The notes under the pieces are model-generated. The model did no database searches. It saw nothing but the letters and a program-made list of their open reading frames with translations, and was not told the origin of the DNA. 64,000 nt of DNA, taken from contig NZ_AP024620.1 of the NCBI RefSeq assembly GCF_023734095.1, positions 2,290,501 through 2,354,500 of the forward strand, given 5' to 3'. The DNA comes from Moorella sp. Hama-1. GTDB lineage: Bacteria; Bacillota; DSM-521; Neomoorellales; Neomoorellaceae. The position numbers and the translations under genes were made by a program. Position 1 is the stretch's first letter. Every line of letters starts with the position of its first letter. Below, in pieces: positions 42,494 to 51,045 of the stretch.

Positions 42494-43519
42494 GTGAAAC
42501 TCCCCGGTAATTGTTTAACCACAGCCATGGGTATTCTGCCCCACGTCGATCCGGAGGCAGCCCTAAGACTGGCTCTTTCTCTGAATATCCCCTTCTGGCC
42601 GCAACTACCCCGGCTGAGCTTTTATGAAGATATGTATACCCAGGTATCAGAACACCTGCCCGGCATTAAACTGGATTTTAACGCGAAGGTTATCCGCTTC
42701 AATGTAAACGACTTTTACGAAGAGCTTCCTGCTTATATCGAGAACTGGGAAGACCCGGATTACTTTCACCTCTCACCCCAGTACGCCAGGGTTTACCGGC
42801 GTTTTTTGGCGGAAGATTTAGCCGCTTATCCCGCTATTCGCGGCCAGTCCATCGGCCCCGTTAGCTATGGTCTCAAAATCATTGACGAGAAACAGGCGCC
42901 GATCATCTACAACGACGAAGTCCGGGGGTTCCTCTATGATTTCATCGCTAAAAAAATCCAGGCCCAATACCGGGACCTGGTAGCCAAAAACATTCGAGCC
43001 TTTGTCTGGATAGACGAACCGGGGCTGGAACTGGTCTTTATGGCCGTTACCGGCTATAGTTCGGAAAGGGCCTGGGAAGACTATCGCCATTTCCTGGCCA
43101 TGCTCCCCGGACCTAAAGGGGTACATCTCTGCGGCAATCCCGACTGGTCTTTTTTGCTGGGCCTGGAACTTGACATTATCTCCCTCGATGCCCTGCAGTG
43201 GGGGCACATTTTTACCCGTTACACCGGAGAAGTAAAAGAGTTTCTGCAAAAAGGCGGTATTATCTCCTGGGGCATCACCCCCACCCTCACCGAAGAGGTA
43301 GAAAAGGTAACGATTGAAAAGCTGGTAGCCCAACTGGAAAATCTCTGGGATTATTTGAACGGGCAGGGGATTAGCAAAGAAACTATTATAACCCAGGCCT
43401 GGCTGGCGCCGGCCCGCTGCTGCCTGGTAAATGCCGACGGCACCGCTTCCGTCGAAAAATCCTTCCGGTTGCTCAAAGAAGTGGCCGGGGTAATCAGGAA
43501 GAAATACGGATTATTATAA
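42494..43519 (+). CDS. MetE/UroD-superfamily protein (methyltransferase-like)
   Basis: A 341-residue TIM-barrel protein resembling the C-terminal domain of cobalamin-independent methionine synthase. Candidate zinc ligands are His and Cys in GVHLCGNPDW and a Cys near the end in APARCCLV. FVWIDEPGLELVF carries the conserved D-E-P. Acetogens have several such proteins of uncertain substrate, possibly in methyl transfer. I choose the GTG at 42494, eight bases after AGGAGG; the frame is open 18 codons further upstream. It is a single gene, perhaps controlled by the CRP-type site. Confidence 0.8.
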   Translation: MKLPGNCLTTAMGILPHVDPEAALRLALSLNIPFWPQLPRLSFYEDMYTQVSEHLPGIKLDFNAKVIRFNVNDFYEELPAYIENWEDPDYFHLSPQYARVYRRFLAEDLAAYPAIRGQSIGPVSYGLKIIDEKQAPIIYNDEVRGFLYDFIAKKIQAQYRDLVAKNIRAFVWIDEPGLELVFMAVTGYSSERAWEDYRHFLAMLPGPKGVHLCGNPDWSFLLGLELDIISLDALQWGHIFTRYTGEVKEFLQKGGIISWGITPTLTEEVEKVTIEKLVAQLENLWDYLNGQGISKETIITQAWLAPARCCLVNADGTASVEKSFRLLKEVAGVIRKKYGLL

Positions 43520-43624
43520 TTAAGCCGGGCCCATCGTCCCGGCTTAACGCATTTCTGGTATCTATGCCCTTGCTTCTTCCGGAAAACACCAGCGTTTTTT
43601 CATTTCATCAAACAGGAATTCGCG

Positions 43625-44890
43625 TTAGTTGTTATTTAATGAAGGGACTTTCGGCGGGAGGAAATTATAAGAACTCACCAGCAAGGAAATAATTAACAAG
43701 GCCAGGCCAAAGGGTAAAAGAGCAACGGCAACTTCAAATAAGGTGGGCACGTAGGGCCAGGAGCCGGCAAACACCGGCGCTCCTGCCTTAAATTCACCAA
43801 CTGCTACGGGGTAATGCCAGCCTTCGACCTCCATTCCCGCGAGGGAAAGGCTTAAAGGGAACTGGTTGAAGGCCGGGAACATCAACATCAGCCGGTGGGC
43901 AAAGACGCCGGTAAAAAGCAAAGCGCAGCCCAGGAGCAGGGAACCGGCCGACCGCCCGCCTTTTTCGCTGAAGAAGTAAACCATGACAAAGGCCGGCAGG
44001 GCGATTTCCACCAGGTAGACCGGGGCGTAGCGGTTAAACACCAGGGATAGAATGCCTATGGCTTCGGGACTGCCCCACCACCAGTGGATAAGAAGATCCA
44101 TGGCTACGCAAAAGAAGTGGACGACCAGGGCGCCGGCTGCAATCCGGGCCAGAGTCTGAAAGGCGCCGGCATACTGGTCAAACCTTTCCCGCCCGGCTAC
44201 CACCAGGCTGACCACCAGAACCAGGGCCGTACCCGAGGCTACTGCCACGGCAATGAAATCCGGGGGTAAAATGGCCGTATACCACCAACCACGCGAGGCC
44301 TGGGTGGCAAAAATCAAGGCCGTGATAGTGTGAATTAGAATCGCCACCGGGAGCCCCACCATGGCTACCCGCCGGGACCACCTGGCAGCAATGCTTTCTA
44401 CTTCCTCCTGGGTAAGCTTCCTTGTCCAGCCGTTAAGAAAACCGCGTCCTTCCTTTTTCCAGTCCGGTAATAGCTGGAAATAGACGCTTAAGAAGGTTAA
44501 TATGGTATACGCGCTAACAACGATTACGTCCCAGATTAAAGGCGACCGGAAATTGGGGTGTAGCAGCAAGTTGTAAATCCTGTCTACCCGCCCCAGGTCA
44601 GGCAGGATGATTACCGCCGCGGCCATAATGCTGGCAAAGGCGGAAAGGGAAGCAATGCGGGTAAAAGGCTTTAACTGCTTAAGATTGAAAAGGTAAACCG
44701 AAGAAGAAACGATTAGCCCCCCGGCGGCAATCCCTACAAAGAAGGCAAAGGTGGCTATATAGAGACCCCAGCTAAAGGGGTTGCGCATATTGGTGACTAT
44801 GAGGCCGTTTTTGACCTGATATACCCACGTTAATAAGCTTACCAGCAAAAACGCCAGCGCCAGGCCAGAGGCCAAATTCCTTTTCCTCAT
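43625..44890 (-). CDS. NrfD/PsrC-type membrane anchor subunit
   Basis: A 421-residue integral membrane protein with about ten helices (LASGLALAFLLVSLLTWVYQ, FAFFVGIAAGGLIVSSSVYL and so on). NrfD proteins hold the electron-transfer and catalytic subunits on the outer face of the membrane and exchange electrons with quinones. It is the third gene of an operon after the molybdoenzyme and the ferredoxin subunits and begins 12 bases after the latter. Confidence 0.92.
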   Translation of the reverse strand: MRKRNLASGLALAFLLVSLLTWVYQVKNGLIVTNMRNPFSWGLYIATFAFFVGIAAGGLIVSSSVYLFNLKQLKPFTRIASLSAFASIMAAAVIILPDLGRVDRIYNLLLHPNFRSPLIWDVIVVSAYTILTFLSVYFQLLPDWKKEGRGFLNGWTRKLTQEEVESIAARWSRRVAMVGLPVAILIHTITALIFATQASRGWWYTAILPPDFIAVAVASGTALVLVVSLVVAGRERFDQYAGAFQTLARIAAGALVVHFFCVAMDLLIHWWWGSPEAIGILSLVFNRYAPVYLVEIALPAFVMVYFFSEKGGRSAGSLLLGCALLFTGVFAHRLMLMFPAFNQFPLSLSLAGMEVEGWHYPVAVGEFKAGAPVFAGSWPYVPTLFEVAVALLPFGLALLIISLLVSSYNFLPPKVPSLNNN

Positions 44891-44902
44891 GCTGTTTCCC
44901 TC

Positions 44903-45589
44903 CTATTTCCGCGGTCCTGCGGGCGGCAGGTAGAATACCTTGGGCCTGGTGCCCAGTTCCTCCTGCAAACGCGTCGCCGCCCGCTCCCGCACCAGGCGGC
45001 TGACCTCAGAGTTCGGGTCGTCCAGGTCACCAAAGAAGCGCGCCCCGGCCGGGCAGGCCTGAACACAGATAGGTAATTCTCCTGTGTCGGTATATTGCAC
45101 GCAGAAGGTGCATTTTTCCACAATTCCTTTGGGACGATCCGGCGTGTAAACCAGGCGGCCGTTCCGGTCACGATGCTCGAAAGGATAGCCGTAATCATAT
45201 CCTGGCATATAACCCGCCTTCGCTTTGGCCTTTTGCTGGTCCTCCCAGTTGAACTGGCGCACGCCGTAGGGACAGGCGGCCATACAGTAGCGGCAACCGA
45301 TGCAGCGCTCGTAGTCCACCAGCACCCGACCGCGGTCGTCAGTATAGGTAGCTCCCACCGGGCAGACTTTCTCGCAGGGGGCGTTCTCGCACATCTGGCA
45401 GGAGACGGGCAGGAAGGTCATCCCCACTCCCCCGTTCCCGCCCACCGGGAGCTGGTGTTCCTTGCTACCCGGCGTAAAGACCCGGTTCCACCACATCCCC
45501 GGCGGCTGGGAGTTGTGCCCCTTACAGACCACAGCGCAGGTACGGCAGCCGATACAGCGATCCAGGTCGATAACCATGCCCAGCCTCAT
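44903..45589 (-). CDS. DmsB/PsrB-type ferredoxin subunit
   Basis: A 228-residue protein with four [4Fe-4S] clusters: CIGCRTCAVVC, CQMCENAPCEKVCP, CIGCRYCMAACPYG and CTFCVQY...CVQACP. It transfers electrons between the NrfD subunit and the molybdoenzyme. No signal peptide is seen, as usual, since it is exported attached to the Tat-targeted catalytic subunit. Its ATG overlaps the catalytic subunit's stop by four bases, showing translational coupling. Confidence 0.95.
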   Translation of the reverse strand: MRLGMVIDLDRCIGCRTCAVVCKGHNSQPPGMWWNRVFTPGSKEHQLPVGGNGGVGMTFLPVSCQMCENAPCEKVCPVGATYTDDRGRVLVDYERCIGCRYCMAACPYGVRQFNWEDQQKAKAKAGYMPGYDYGYPFEHRDRNGRLVYTPDRPKGIVEKCTFCVQYTDTGELPICVQACPAGARFFGDLDDPNSEVSRLVRERAATRLQEELGTRPKVFYLPPAGPRK

Positions 45590-48150
45590 TGCCCTTCACC
45601 AACCTTTCGCACATCACACAGGGCCTCGTTCCAGGCCGTGTTGGGGGCCCAGATACCGGGGGTAAAGTAGACCTCGTGGGTAGGTTTGATAAAGGGGTAG
45701 GTCAGGGAATTATAGAAGTTCCCATCGAGGTACCTGCTCCACCACCCCTGCTCAAAGACGACGACCTGCCGCCCCTGGCCCGGGTCCAGGGCGACGTAGC
45801 CCCGCACCCGGCCGCGGTCATTGTAAACCTCCACCATATCCCCTTCCTTAATTCCTTTGGCAGCGGCGTCCTCCGGGTTTAAGAAAACCCGCGGCCGGTA
45901 GTCCTGGAGTTCGTTCATCCAGATATTGTTGGAGTGGGTGGAATGGACCCGGTAGAGGGAGTTGCGGGTAATATAGGCGAACTGGTATTTACCCTTGACC
46001 TGCGGGTTCAAGGCATACTCACTCTCATTAAAGGGCGGTTTGTGCACCGGCAGGGTTTCGCCCAGCTGGATAAAGGTATCCTCTTCTTTGTAAAACTCGA
46101 TGCGCCCGCTCTTGACGAAACGGGCCGTCGCCGCCAGGGCCGCCGGCCGGCTGACTGGGGGAAAGGGTTTTTTAAACTGCACCTGCTCGTAAAAGGGGAT
46201 CTGCCGGTCACCCGGGGCTTCACTATGCACCCGCACCGGCCCTTTTTTAAGCTGTTCCAGGGTGATCCCGGCCACCGGCGGCCCGCCTTTGGCCAGCAGC
46301 AACTCGATGGCTTTTTCGGCGGCCTGGTTCTCCTCCTGGCCGGGGAAGAAGTGCGCCTCGAACTCCGGATTCAGCCTCCGGGCGAGTTCCCGGGCCATCC
46401 ACAGCTCGGAGTGGGACTCATAAAGGGGTTTAATGGCCGGCTGCTGCAGCTGTATATAGGGGTGCAGGGGCGTAGTGACCAGCTCGGTCTTCTCGTACCA
46501 GGTGGCTGCCGGGAAGACGACGTCGCTGTAGCGGCAGCTGGTGGTCAGGGAGAAGTCCAGGCCGACGATTAATTCCAGTTCGTTCTTCAGGGCCATTTGC
46601 CGCAACCTGTCGGCCATATTGTGCTGGTCCAGGGGGTTGCCCCAGCCGTAGATCAGGGCCTTGAGGCTGTTCCGGGGCCAGGGCGCCGTCATACTGGTAG
46701 TCGGGCCGTGGAGGATATAGAGCCACGGCACCCAGCGGGGGGCCTTGGGGAACCACCAGTCCTGGACGTCAAAGCGGATCTTGTACTGGCCGGCGTAAGT
46801 GGAGATCCCCGCCCCCGGTTTACCGATATTGCCGGTTAAAACGGGCAGCAGGGCCAGGGCGCGGCCCTTCAGGTCGCCGTGGTACCACTGGTAATTGCTG
46901 GCACCGTAAATGACGTTCAAGGGCTTCGCTAGTGCCATCTCCCGGCCCAGGCGGACCACCGTCGCCGCGGGCACCCCTGTCTCCTGGGCCACATAAGCCG
47001 GGGTGTAGCGGCCTAGTTGCTCCTGGAGGAGCTGGAAGATGGGCTTGGCTGTAACCCTCTGCCCGTCCCGGAGCTCGACCTCTACTTCCCCCTCCAGGAG
47101 GACGTCGGCGGGGAGGTCCAATTTTTCCGGGTGCACGGCCAGGGGCCGGCCGTTATAGGCGACAAAGGCCTCCCGGTAGGCCGGCAAGCCCGGCGGCGGC
47201 TCCAGCCCCCGGACCTCCTGCGCCCGCAGGCGCTTATGGGTATCCAGGCGCACCAGGAGGGGCAGGTCGGTAAAGGTCTTGATAAAATCAACGTCGTAAA
47301 GCTTCTCCGCCACGATTATCCGGGCAATACCTAAGGCCAGGGCAGCGTCGCTGCTGGGTTTAAGCTGCACCCACTCGTCGGCCTTGGCGGCCGTGGGCGA
47401 ATAGTTGGGGTCAAAGACGACCACCCGGGCGCCGTTATTCCGGGCTTTGATCAGCAGATCAGCATCAATCAGCCGGGTCACCAGGACGTTGGAGCCAAAA
47501 ATGGCGATATAGCGGGAGTTGAGCCACTCCAGGGGTTCCAGTTCCTCCGACTGGACGCCGAAGGTCATGGGCCAGAACATAGGCAGGTCGCCGTTCTGGT
47601 CGTAGGGGTGGATGAGGCTCCAGCCCGCCAGGGTGGCGAGGGCGATCCAGGCGCCCTTCTGGACGTGGCCGGTGCCGCCCACCTGGAAGATAAAGCCGAT
47701 GCTCTCGGGACCGTATTTGGCGGCAATTTCTTTCAGGCGGCCGGCGGTATAGTCCAGGGCCTCTTCCCAGGAGACCTCCTTGAATTCACCCTTACCCCGG
47801 TCCCCGGTCCTAATTAAAGGTTTTTTAACGCGGTCAGGACCGTAGATGAGGTTGGTGAAGGAGAGCCCCCGCAGGCAACCCCGGGGGCCGTATTCCGGCT
47901 CCGGGTAGTCGTTGGACGGTAGAAGGGCCTTGATTTGCCCGTCCACCACCATGGCGCGGATGCCGCAGGCCAGGGTGCAGTTGGGCGAGCAGGTGGTGCG
48001 GACGTATTGAACTTCTTTGTTCGCCCTCGTACCTGTAGCCCCGGCTTTCGGAATAAAATATCTCGTAGCCCCCGCCGTACCCGCCAGGGCGGCGGCGGCC
48101 GCCGACGCCTTTAAAAACTGGCGCCGGGTGAGTTTAAGCTTCTGTTTCAT
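45586..48150 (-). CDS. Tat-exported molybdopterin oxidoreductase, DMSO-reductase family, catalytic subunit
   Basis: An 854-residue enzyme. The N-terminus is a twin-arginine signal (KLTRRQFLKASAAAAALAGT). Next is the [4Fe-4S] motif CSPNCTLACG...GCLRG, then the bis-MGD-binding domains (FGSNVLVTRLIDADLL, YSPTAAKADEWVQLKPSSDA, GASNYQWYHGDLKGRA) and the C-terminal dinucleotide-binding barrel (RVHSTHSNNIWMNELQD). The YSPTAAKADEW and THSNNIW stretches recall the nitrate/selenate/perchlorate (type II) branch, but the substrate cannot be read from sequence. The ATG at 48150 follows AGGGGG. A sigma-54 promoter lies about 70 bases upstream. Confidence 0.9.
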   Translation of the reverse strand: MKQKLKLTRRQFLKASAAAAALAGTAGATRYFIPKAGATGTRANKEVQYVRTTCSPNCTLACGIRAMVVDGQIKALLPSNDYPEPEYGPRGCLRGLSFTNLIYGPDRVKKPLIRTGDRGKGEFKEVSWEEALDYTAGRLKEIAAKYGPESIGFIFQVGGTGHVQKGAWIALATLAGWSLIHPYDQNGDLPMFWPMTFGVQSEELEPLEWLNSRYIAIFGSNVLVTRLIDADLLIKARNNGARVVVFDPNYSPTAAKADEWVQLKPSSDAALALGIARIIVAEKLYDVDFIKTFTDLPLLVRLDTHKRLRAQEVRGLEPPPGLPAYREAFVAYNGRPLAVHPEKLDLPADVLLEGEVEVELRDGQRVTAKPIFQLLQEQLGRYTPAYVAQETGVPAATVVRLGREMALAKPLNVIYGASNYQWYHGDLKGRALALLPVLTGNIGKPGAGISTYAGQYKIRFDVQDWWFPKAPRWVPWLYILHGPTTSMTAPWPRNSLKALIYGWGNPLDQHNMADRLRQMALKNELELIVGLDFSLTTSCRYSDVVFPAATWYEKTELVTTPLHPYIQLQQPAIKPLYESHSELWMARELARRLNPEFEAHFFPGQEENQAAEKAIELLLAKGGPPVAGITLEQLKKGPVRVHSEAPGDRQIPFYEQVQFKKPFPPVSRPAALAATARFVKSGRIEFYKEEDTFIQLGETLPVHKPPFNESEYALNPQVKGKYQFAYITRNSLYRVHSTHSNNIWMNELQDYRPRVFLNPEDAAAKGIKEGDMVEVYNDRGRVRGYVALDPGQGRQVVVFEQGWWSRYLDGNFYNSLTYPFIKPTHEVYFTPGIWAPNTAWNEALCDVRKVGEGQ

Positions 48151-48221
48151 ATATACCCCCTCATCCTCCTTGTGATAGTAACCCGTGGTACAAACCAGGG
48201 CAATTTTTATTACTATCGTAA

Positions 48222-48237
48222 TGCAAGATCCATGCCA
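48222..48237 (-). promoter_or_regulatory. Sigma-54 promoter of the molybdoenzyme operon
   Basis: On the minus strand TGGCATGGATCTTGCA (48237-48222) has GG and GC separated by exactly ten bases. Transcription should begin near 48211, about 60 bases before the ATG. Confidence 0.85.
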
Positions 48238-48246
48238 GCCCATAAA

Positions 48247-48277
48247 AAAATCCCGGGGCTTGTCCGGCCGGGATTTT
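48247..48277 (-). terminator. Terminator ending transcripts from the nitrate-reductase-like gene
   Basis: AAAATCCCGG (48247-48256) pairs with CCGGGATTTT (48268-48277). On the minus strand the stem is followed by seven T, so it insulates the sigma-54 promoter from leftward read-through. Confidence 0.82.
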
Positions 48278-48301
48278 GGGTCCACCTGTTTTAACCATGT
48301 C

Positions 48302-48336
48302 TCTAAAATTTTATAATGTCTCTCTAAGATTTTAGA
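48302..48336 (-). promoter_or_regulatory. Paired upstream palindromes, probable activator-binding sites
   Basis: TCTAA-N4-TTATA (48302-48315) and TCTAA-N4-TTAGA (48323-48336) are two near-identical palindromes with centres 21 bp apart, 65-100 bp upstream of the -24 box. The arrangement mirrors that at the hydrogenase operon. I infer binding by a sigma-54 activator, possibly the one encoded at 51046. Confidence 0.65.
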
Positions 48337-48347
48337 ATATCCCTCTT

Positions 48348-48680
48348 TCCTCCGTAAATAGGGTTCTGTTAAAAATGGTTGTGACTTGCATTATCGCTGC
48401 GGGGCTGGCGGTACAGGTTCCAGGCTCCGGTAGTTCTCGGCGAGTAAATTATGCGCTCAGCCTTTCTCGGCGGCGGGGGTGGCTCGGGGCGTGGTACTTC
48501 TCTTTTCTGAAGCCACGTTACGATCCCCATCCCGTTCACCGCCGCCTCGCTACGGCTTCCCTAAGTTTGCTAGCGCCTCGAACCAAATCGCCTTCCGCCT
48601 GTAGCCGCCAGCCCCTTGCCAGCTTGCATTTTCTTCCTCCGTGGTAATGGCCCGCCGCCATGAGGGGCTCCTCCGAAAAT
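48348..48680 (+). repeat. Long non-coding repeat, copy A
   Basis: About 330 bp closely similar to the reverse complement of 55265-55629. Shared blocks, in order, include TCCTCCG.AAATAG, AAAATGGTT, GGCGGTACAGGT, AGGCTCCG, GTTCTCGGCGAG, TCCCGTTCACCGCCGC, GCGCCTCGAACCAA, TCGCCTGTA and TGCATTTT. No ribosome binding site or conserved reading frame accounts for it. Confidence 0.85.
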
Positions 48681-48757
48681 AGACTTCTCCCCAAAATGGT
48701 TACAACTTACAGCAACTGCTGCGGGGCTGGCGGTACAGGTCTCCAGGCTCCCCGGCC
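48669..48757 (+). repeat. Long non-coding repeat, partial tandem copy A'
   Basis: Directly after copy A the first 90 bases of the unit start again (TCCTCCGAAAATAGACTTCT, CCAAAATGGTTA, GGCTGGCGGTACAGGTC) and break off at the 3' end of the nitrate-reductase-like gene. Confidence 0.8.
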
Positions 48758-48777
48758 TATCCCGGAGCCCTTGCCAC

Positions 48778-50985
48778 TCAATCTCCGTTTGCCACCAACT
48801 TCTCAAGGCGGCATACCCCGGCCTTGGCCAGGGGTTGGCCGGAGAGGGGGTCGACGTTACGGCCGGTCAAGTGGTTGGCCGCCTGCTGCCGCCCTCCTTC
48901 ACCCGGGTCCAGGTCGCCAAAGTGGAAGGGCACAAAGAGTTCCCCGGGCGCTACTACATCTGTCAGCCTGGCCGGTACCTCAATCCAGCCCCGGCGGGAC
49001 ACTACCCGGACCACCTCGCCCTCAGCTACTTTTAAACGCGCCGCGTCGTGCGGATTAATTTCCACATAGGCCCCCGCTACCAGGGCCTGGAGTTCCGGTA
49101 TACGTTTGGTCTTGGTCCGGGTATGGTAATGTTCGATAATCCGCCCGGTATTGAGCCGGAAGGGAAATTCCCCGTCAGGAACTTCCGGCGGCGGTGCATA
49201 AGGAACAGCCCAGAGGCGCGCCCTGCCCTCCGGGTGATTGAACTCGCCGTAACCCTGGGCTTCTTCCGACCGGGTGGGAAAAACACCGGCGGTATAGAGC
49301 CGCGGCGTTCCCCGGGCACCCTCCGGGCAGGGCCACTGCACGCCCCCCAGGCGTTCCAGCAGGGCATAATCTACCCCTGTCATGTCGTTGGGCCGGCCGC
49401 GGGTGAGCTCCCGTAATTCCCGGAAGGCATCCTCCGGGCCCTGCCAGGCAAAGAGGCCCCCTACACCCAGGTAACGGGCCACATGGCTGACGATGGCCAG
49501 GTCGTCCCGCGCCTCTCCTGGCGGGTCCACGGCCCGGCGGACCAGGTTCAGGCGCCGCTCGGAGTTGGTAATCACCCCTGTCTTCTCGCCCCAGCCGGCG
49601 CCGGGGAGGAAAAGATCGGCAAAGGCCGCCGTCTCCATGGGATAAAAGACGTCCTGGACAATTAAAAAAACCTTTTCCAGTTGGCGGCGGCTGAAGCCCA
49701 GATCCGGCAGGGAGACGGCCGGGTTGGTGCCGATAACCCACAGGACCTTCAGCCTGCCGTCTTCCACCAGCTCCAGCATGCGGTTGATGTCGTTGACCCG
49801 GCGGGGCAACCGGTCTTCCGGGATACCCCAGTAGTTGGCCACCTGGCAGCGATGGGCAGGATTCTCCGGGTTACGGAAGCCGGGCAGGGTGCTGCCACCG
49901 CCTATCTCCCGCATACTAAGGGCCGAAGCCTGGCCGGTAAGGGAAAAGGGCGCCGAACCTGGCCGGCCGATTTTACCGGTGATGAGGTGCAGGGAGTTAA
50001 TCAAAGCTACCGTCTCAACCGCCTGGCTGCTCTGGTTAACCCCCTGGCAAAAAACGGTGACGGCGCTGGGGGATTGGCCGAAGAGGCGGGCGGCAGCCAC
50101 AATATCCGCCGCCGGCACGCCGGTAAGGCCGGCCACCCGCTCCGGCGGGTAGGCGGCCGCCGCCCGGGCCAGTTCCTCCAAGCCTGTCGTCGCCCGCCGG
50201 ATGAAGTCCCGGTCAAGCATGTTTTCCTTAATCAAAATATTGATCAAGCCGTACAGCAGGGGAATATTGCTGCCGCAGCGCAGCCGCAGGTGGAGGTCGG
50301 CCACCCGGGCCGGCAGGGTAAGGCGCGGGTCGGCCACCACGATTTGGGCGCCGTTGAGTTTCCGGTTACGTAAGATACGCTGCCAGAGCTGGGGGTGCAT
50401 TTCGGCCGGGTTGGCACCAAAGATAAAGATCAGGGGGCTGACGTCCAGGTCCTCGTAGCACCCCGGGGGAGCGTCCACACCAAAGGAGCGGATATAGCCG
50501 CTCACTGTAGAGGCCATACAGAGGCGGGTATTGGCGTCGATATTGGGCGTACCCAGTACACCCTTGGCCAGCTTGTGGATGGCGTAGTATTCCTCCAGGG
50601 TCAGCTGGCCGCCGTGGTAAATGCCGGTGGCTTCCGGCCCGCCGGTTGCCAGGGCTTCCCGGAGGCGCTGCGCCACCTCCTCCAGAGCCCTTTCCCAGGT
50701 TACGGGGTGCATCTCCTTACCCTGGCGGCGGAGGGGTACCGTCGCCCGCTCCGGGTGGTGCAGGGCTTTCCACTCATAAAGGCCCTTAAGGCACAGGTGG
50801 CCTCTATTTACCGGCGCGGCGGCGTCAGGCTTTACGGCCACCGCCCGGCCGTCTTTCACCCCGAGGTACAGGCCGCAGCCGGTACCGCAATAACCGCAGG
50901 TGGTAGCCACCCAGCGGTCCACGACTGCTTCCCCCTGGTCCCGGAAAAGATTGATTATGCCCTGTTGTAACTCTGCCGGTGCCAT
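48778..50985 (-). CDS. Molybdopterin oxidoreductase resembling assimilatory nitrate reductase
   Basis: A 735-residue cytoplasmic enzyme without a Tat signal. The [4Fe-4S] motif is CGYCGTGCGLYL...GHLCLKG. The Mo-ligand Cys lies in NTRLCMASTVSGY, followed by FGVDAPPGCYEDLD, typical of NasC/NarB-type nitrate reductases. SLTGQASALSMREIGGGSTL and the C-terminal dinucleotide-binding domain complete it. Formate dehydrogenases share the fold, but they carry Sec or Cys in a different context. No nitrite reductase or transporter is adjacent. The PAS/sigma-54 activator gene lies 60 bases upstream on the same strand, so the two may be co-transcribed. Confidence 0.88.
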   Translation of the reverse strand: MAPAELQQGIINLFRDQGEAVVDRWVATTCGYCGTGCGLYLGVKDGRAVAVKPDAAAPVNRGHLCLKGLYEWKALHHPERATVPLRRQGKEMHPVTWERALEEVAQRLREALATGGPEATGIYHGGQLTLEEYYAIHKLAKGVLGTPNIDANTRLCMASTVSGYIRSFGVDAPPGCYEDLDVSPLIFIFGANPAEMHPQLWQRILRNRKLNGAQIVVADPRLTLPARVADLHLRLRCGSNIPLLYGLINILIKENMLDRDFIRRATTGLEELARAAAAYPPERVAGLTGVPAADIVAAARLFGQSPSAVTVFCQGVNQSSQAVETVALINSLHLITGKIGRPGSAPFSLTGQASALSMREIGGGSTLPGFRNPENPAHRCQVANYWGIPEDRLPRRVNDINRMLELVEDGRLKVLWVIGTNPAVSLPDLGFSRRQLEKVFLIVQDVFYPMETAAFADLFLPGAGWGEKTGVITNSERRLNLVRRAVDPPGEARDDLAIVSHVARYLGVGGLFAWQGPEDAFRELRELTRGRPNDMTGVDYALLERLGGVQWPCPEGARGTPRLYTAGVFPTRSEEAQGYGEFNHPEGRARLWAVPYAPPPEVPDGEFPFRLNTGRIIEHYHTRTKTKRIPELQALVAGAYVEINPHDAARLKVAEGEVVRVVSRRGWIEVPARLTDVVAPGELFVPFHFGDLDPGEGGRQQAANHLTGRNVDPLSGQPLAKAGVCRLEKLVANGD

Positions 50986-51045
50986 CAGCGTTCCCCCAAA
51001 TGAGACGTGAGAAGTGGGAGGTGAGAAGTGGGATAGCGGACCATT

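Noticed and set aside
48375-48647. 90-codon frame in the repeat, and the similar frame at 55147-55461
   Set aside because: Both fall in the non-coding repeat. Their common peptide (around SLSLLAPRTKSP) merely reflects DNA similarity; starts and ends differ and no ribosome binding site is present.
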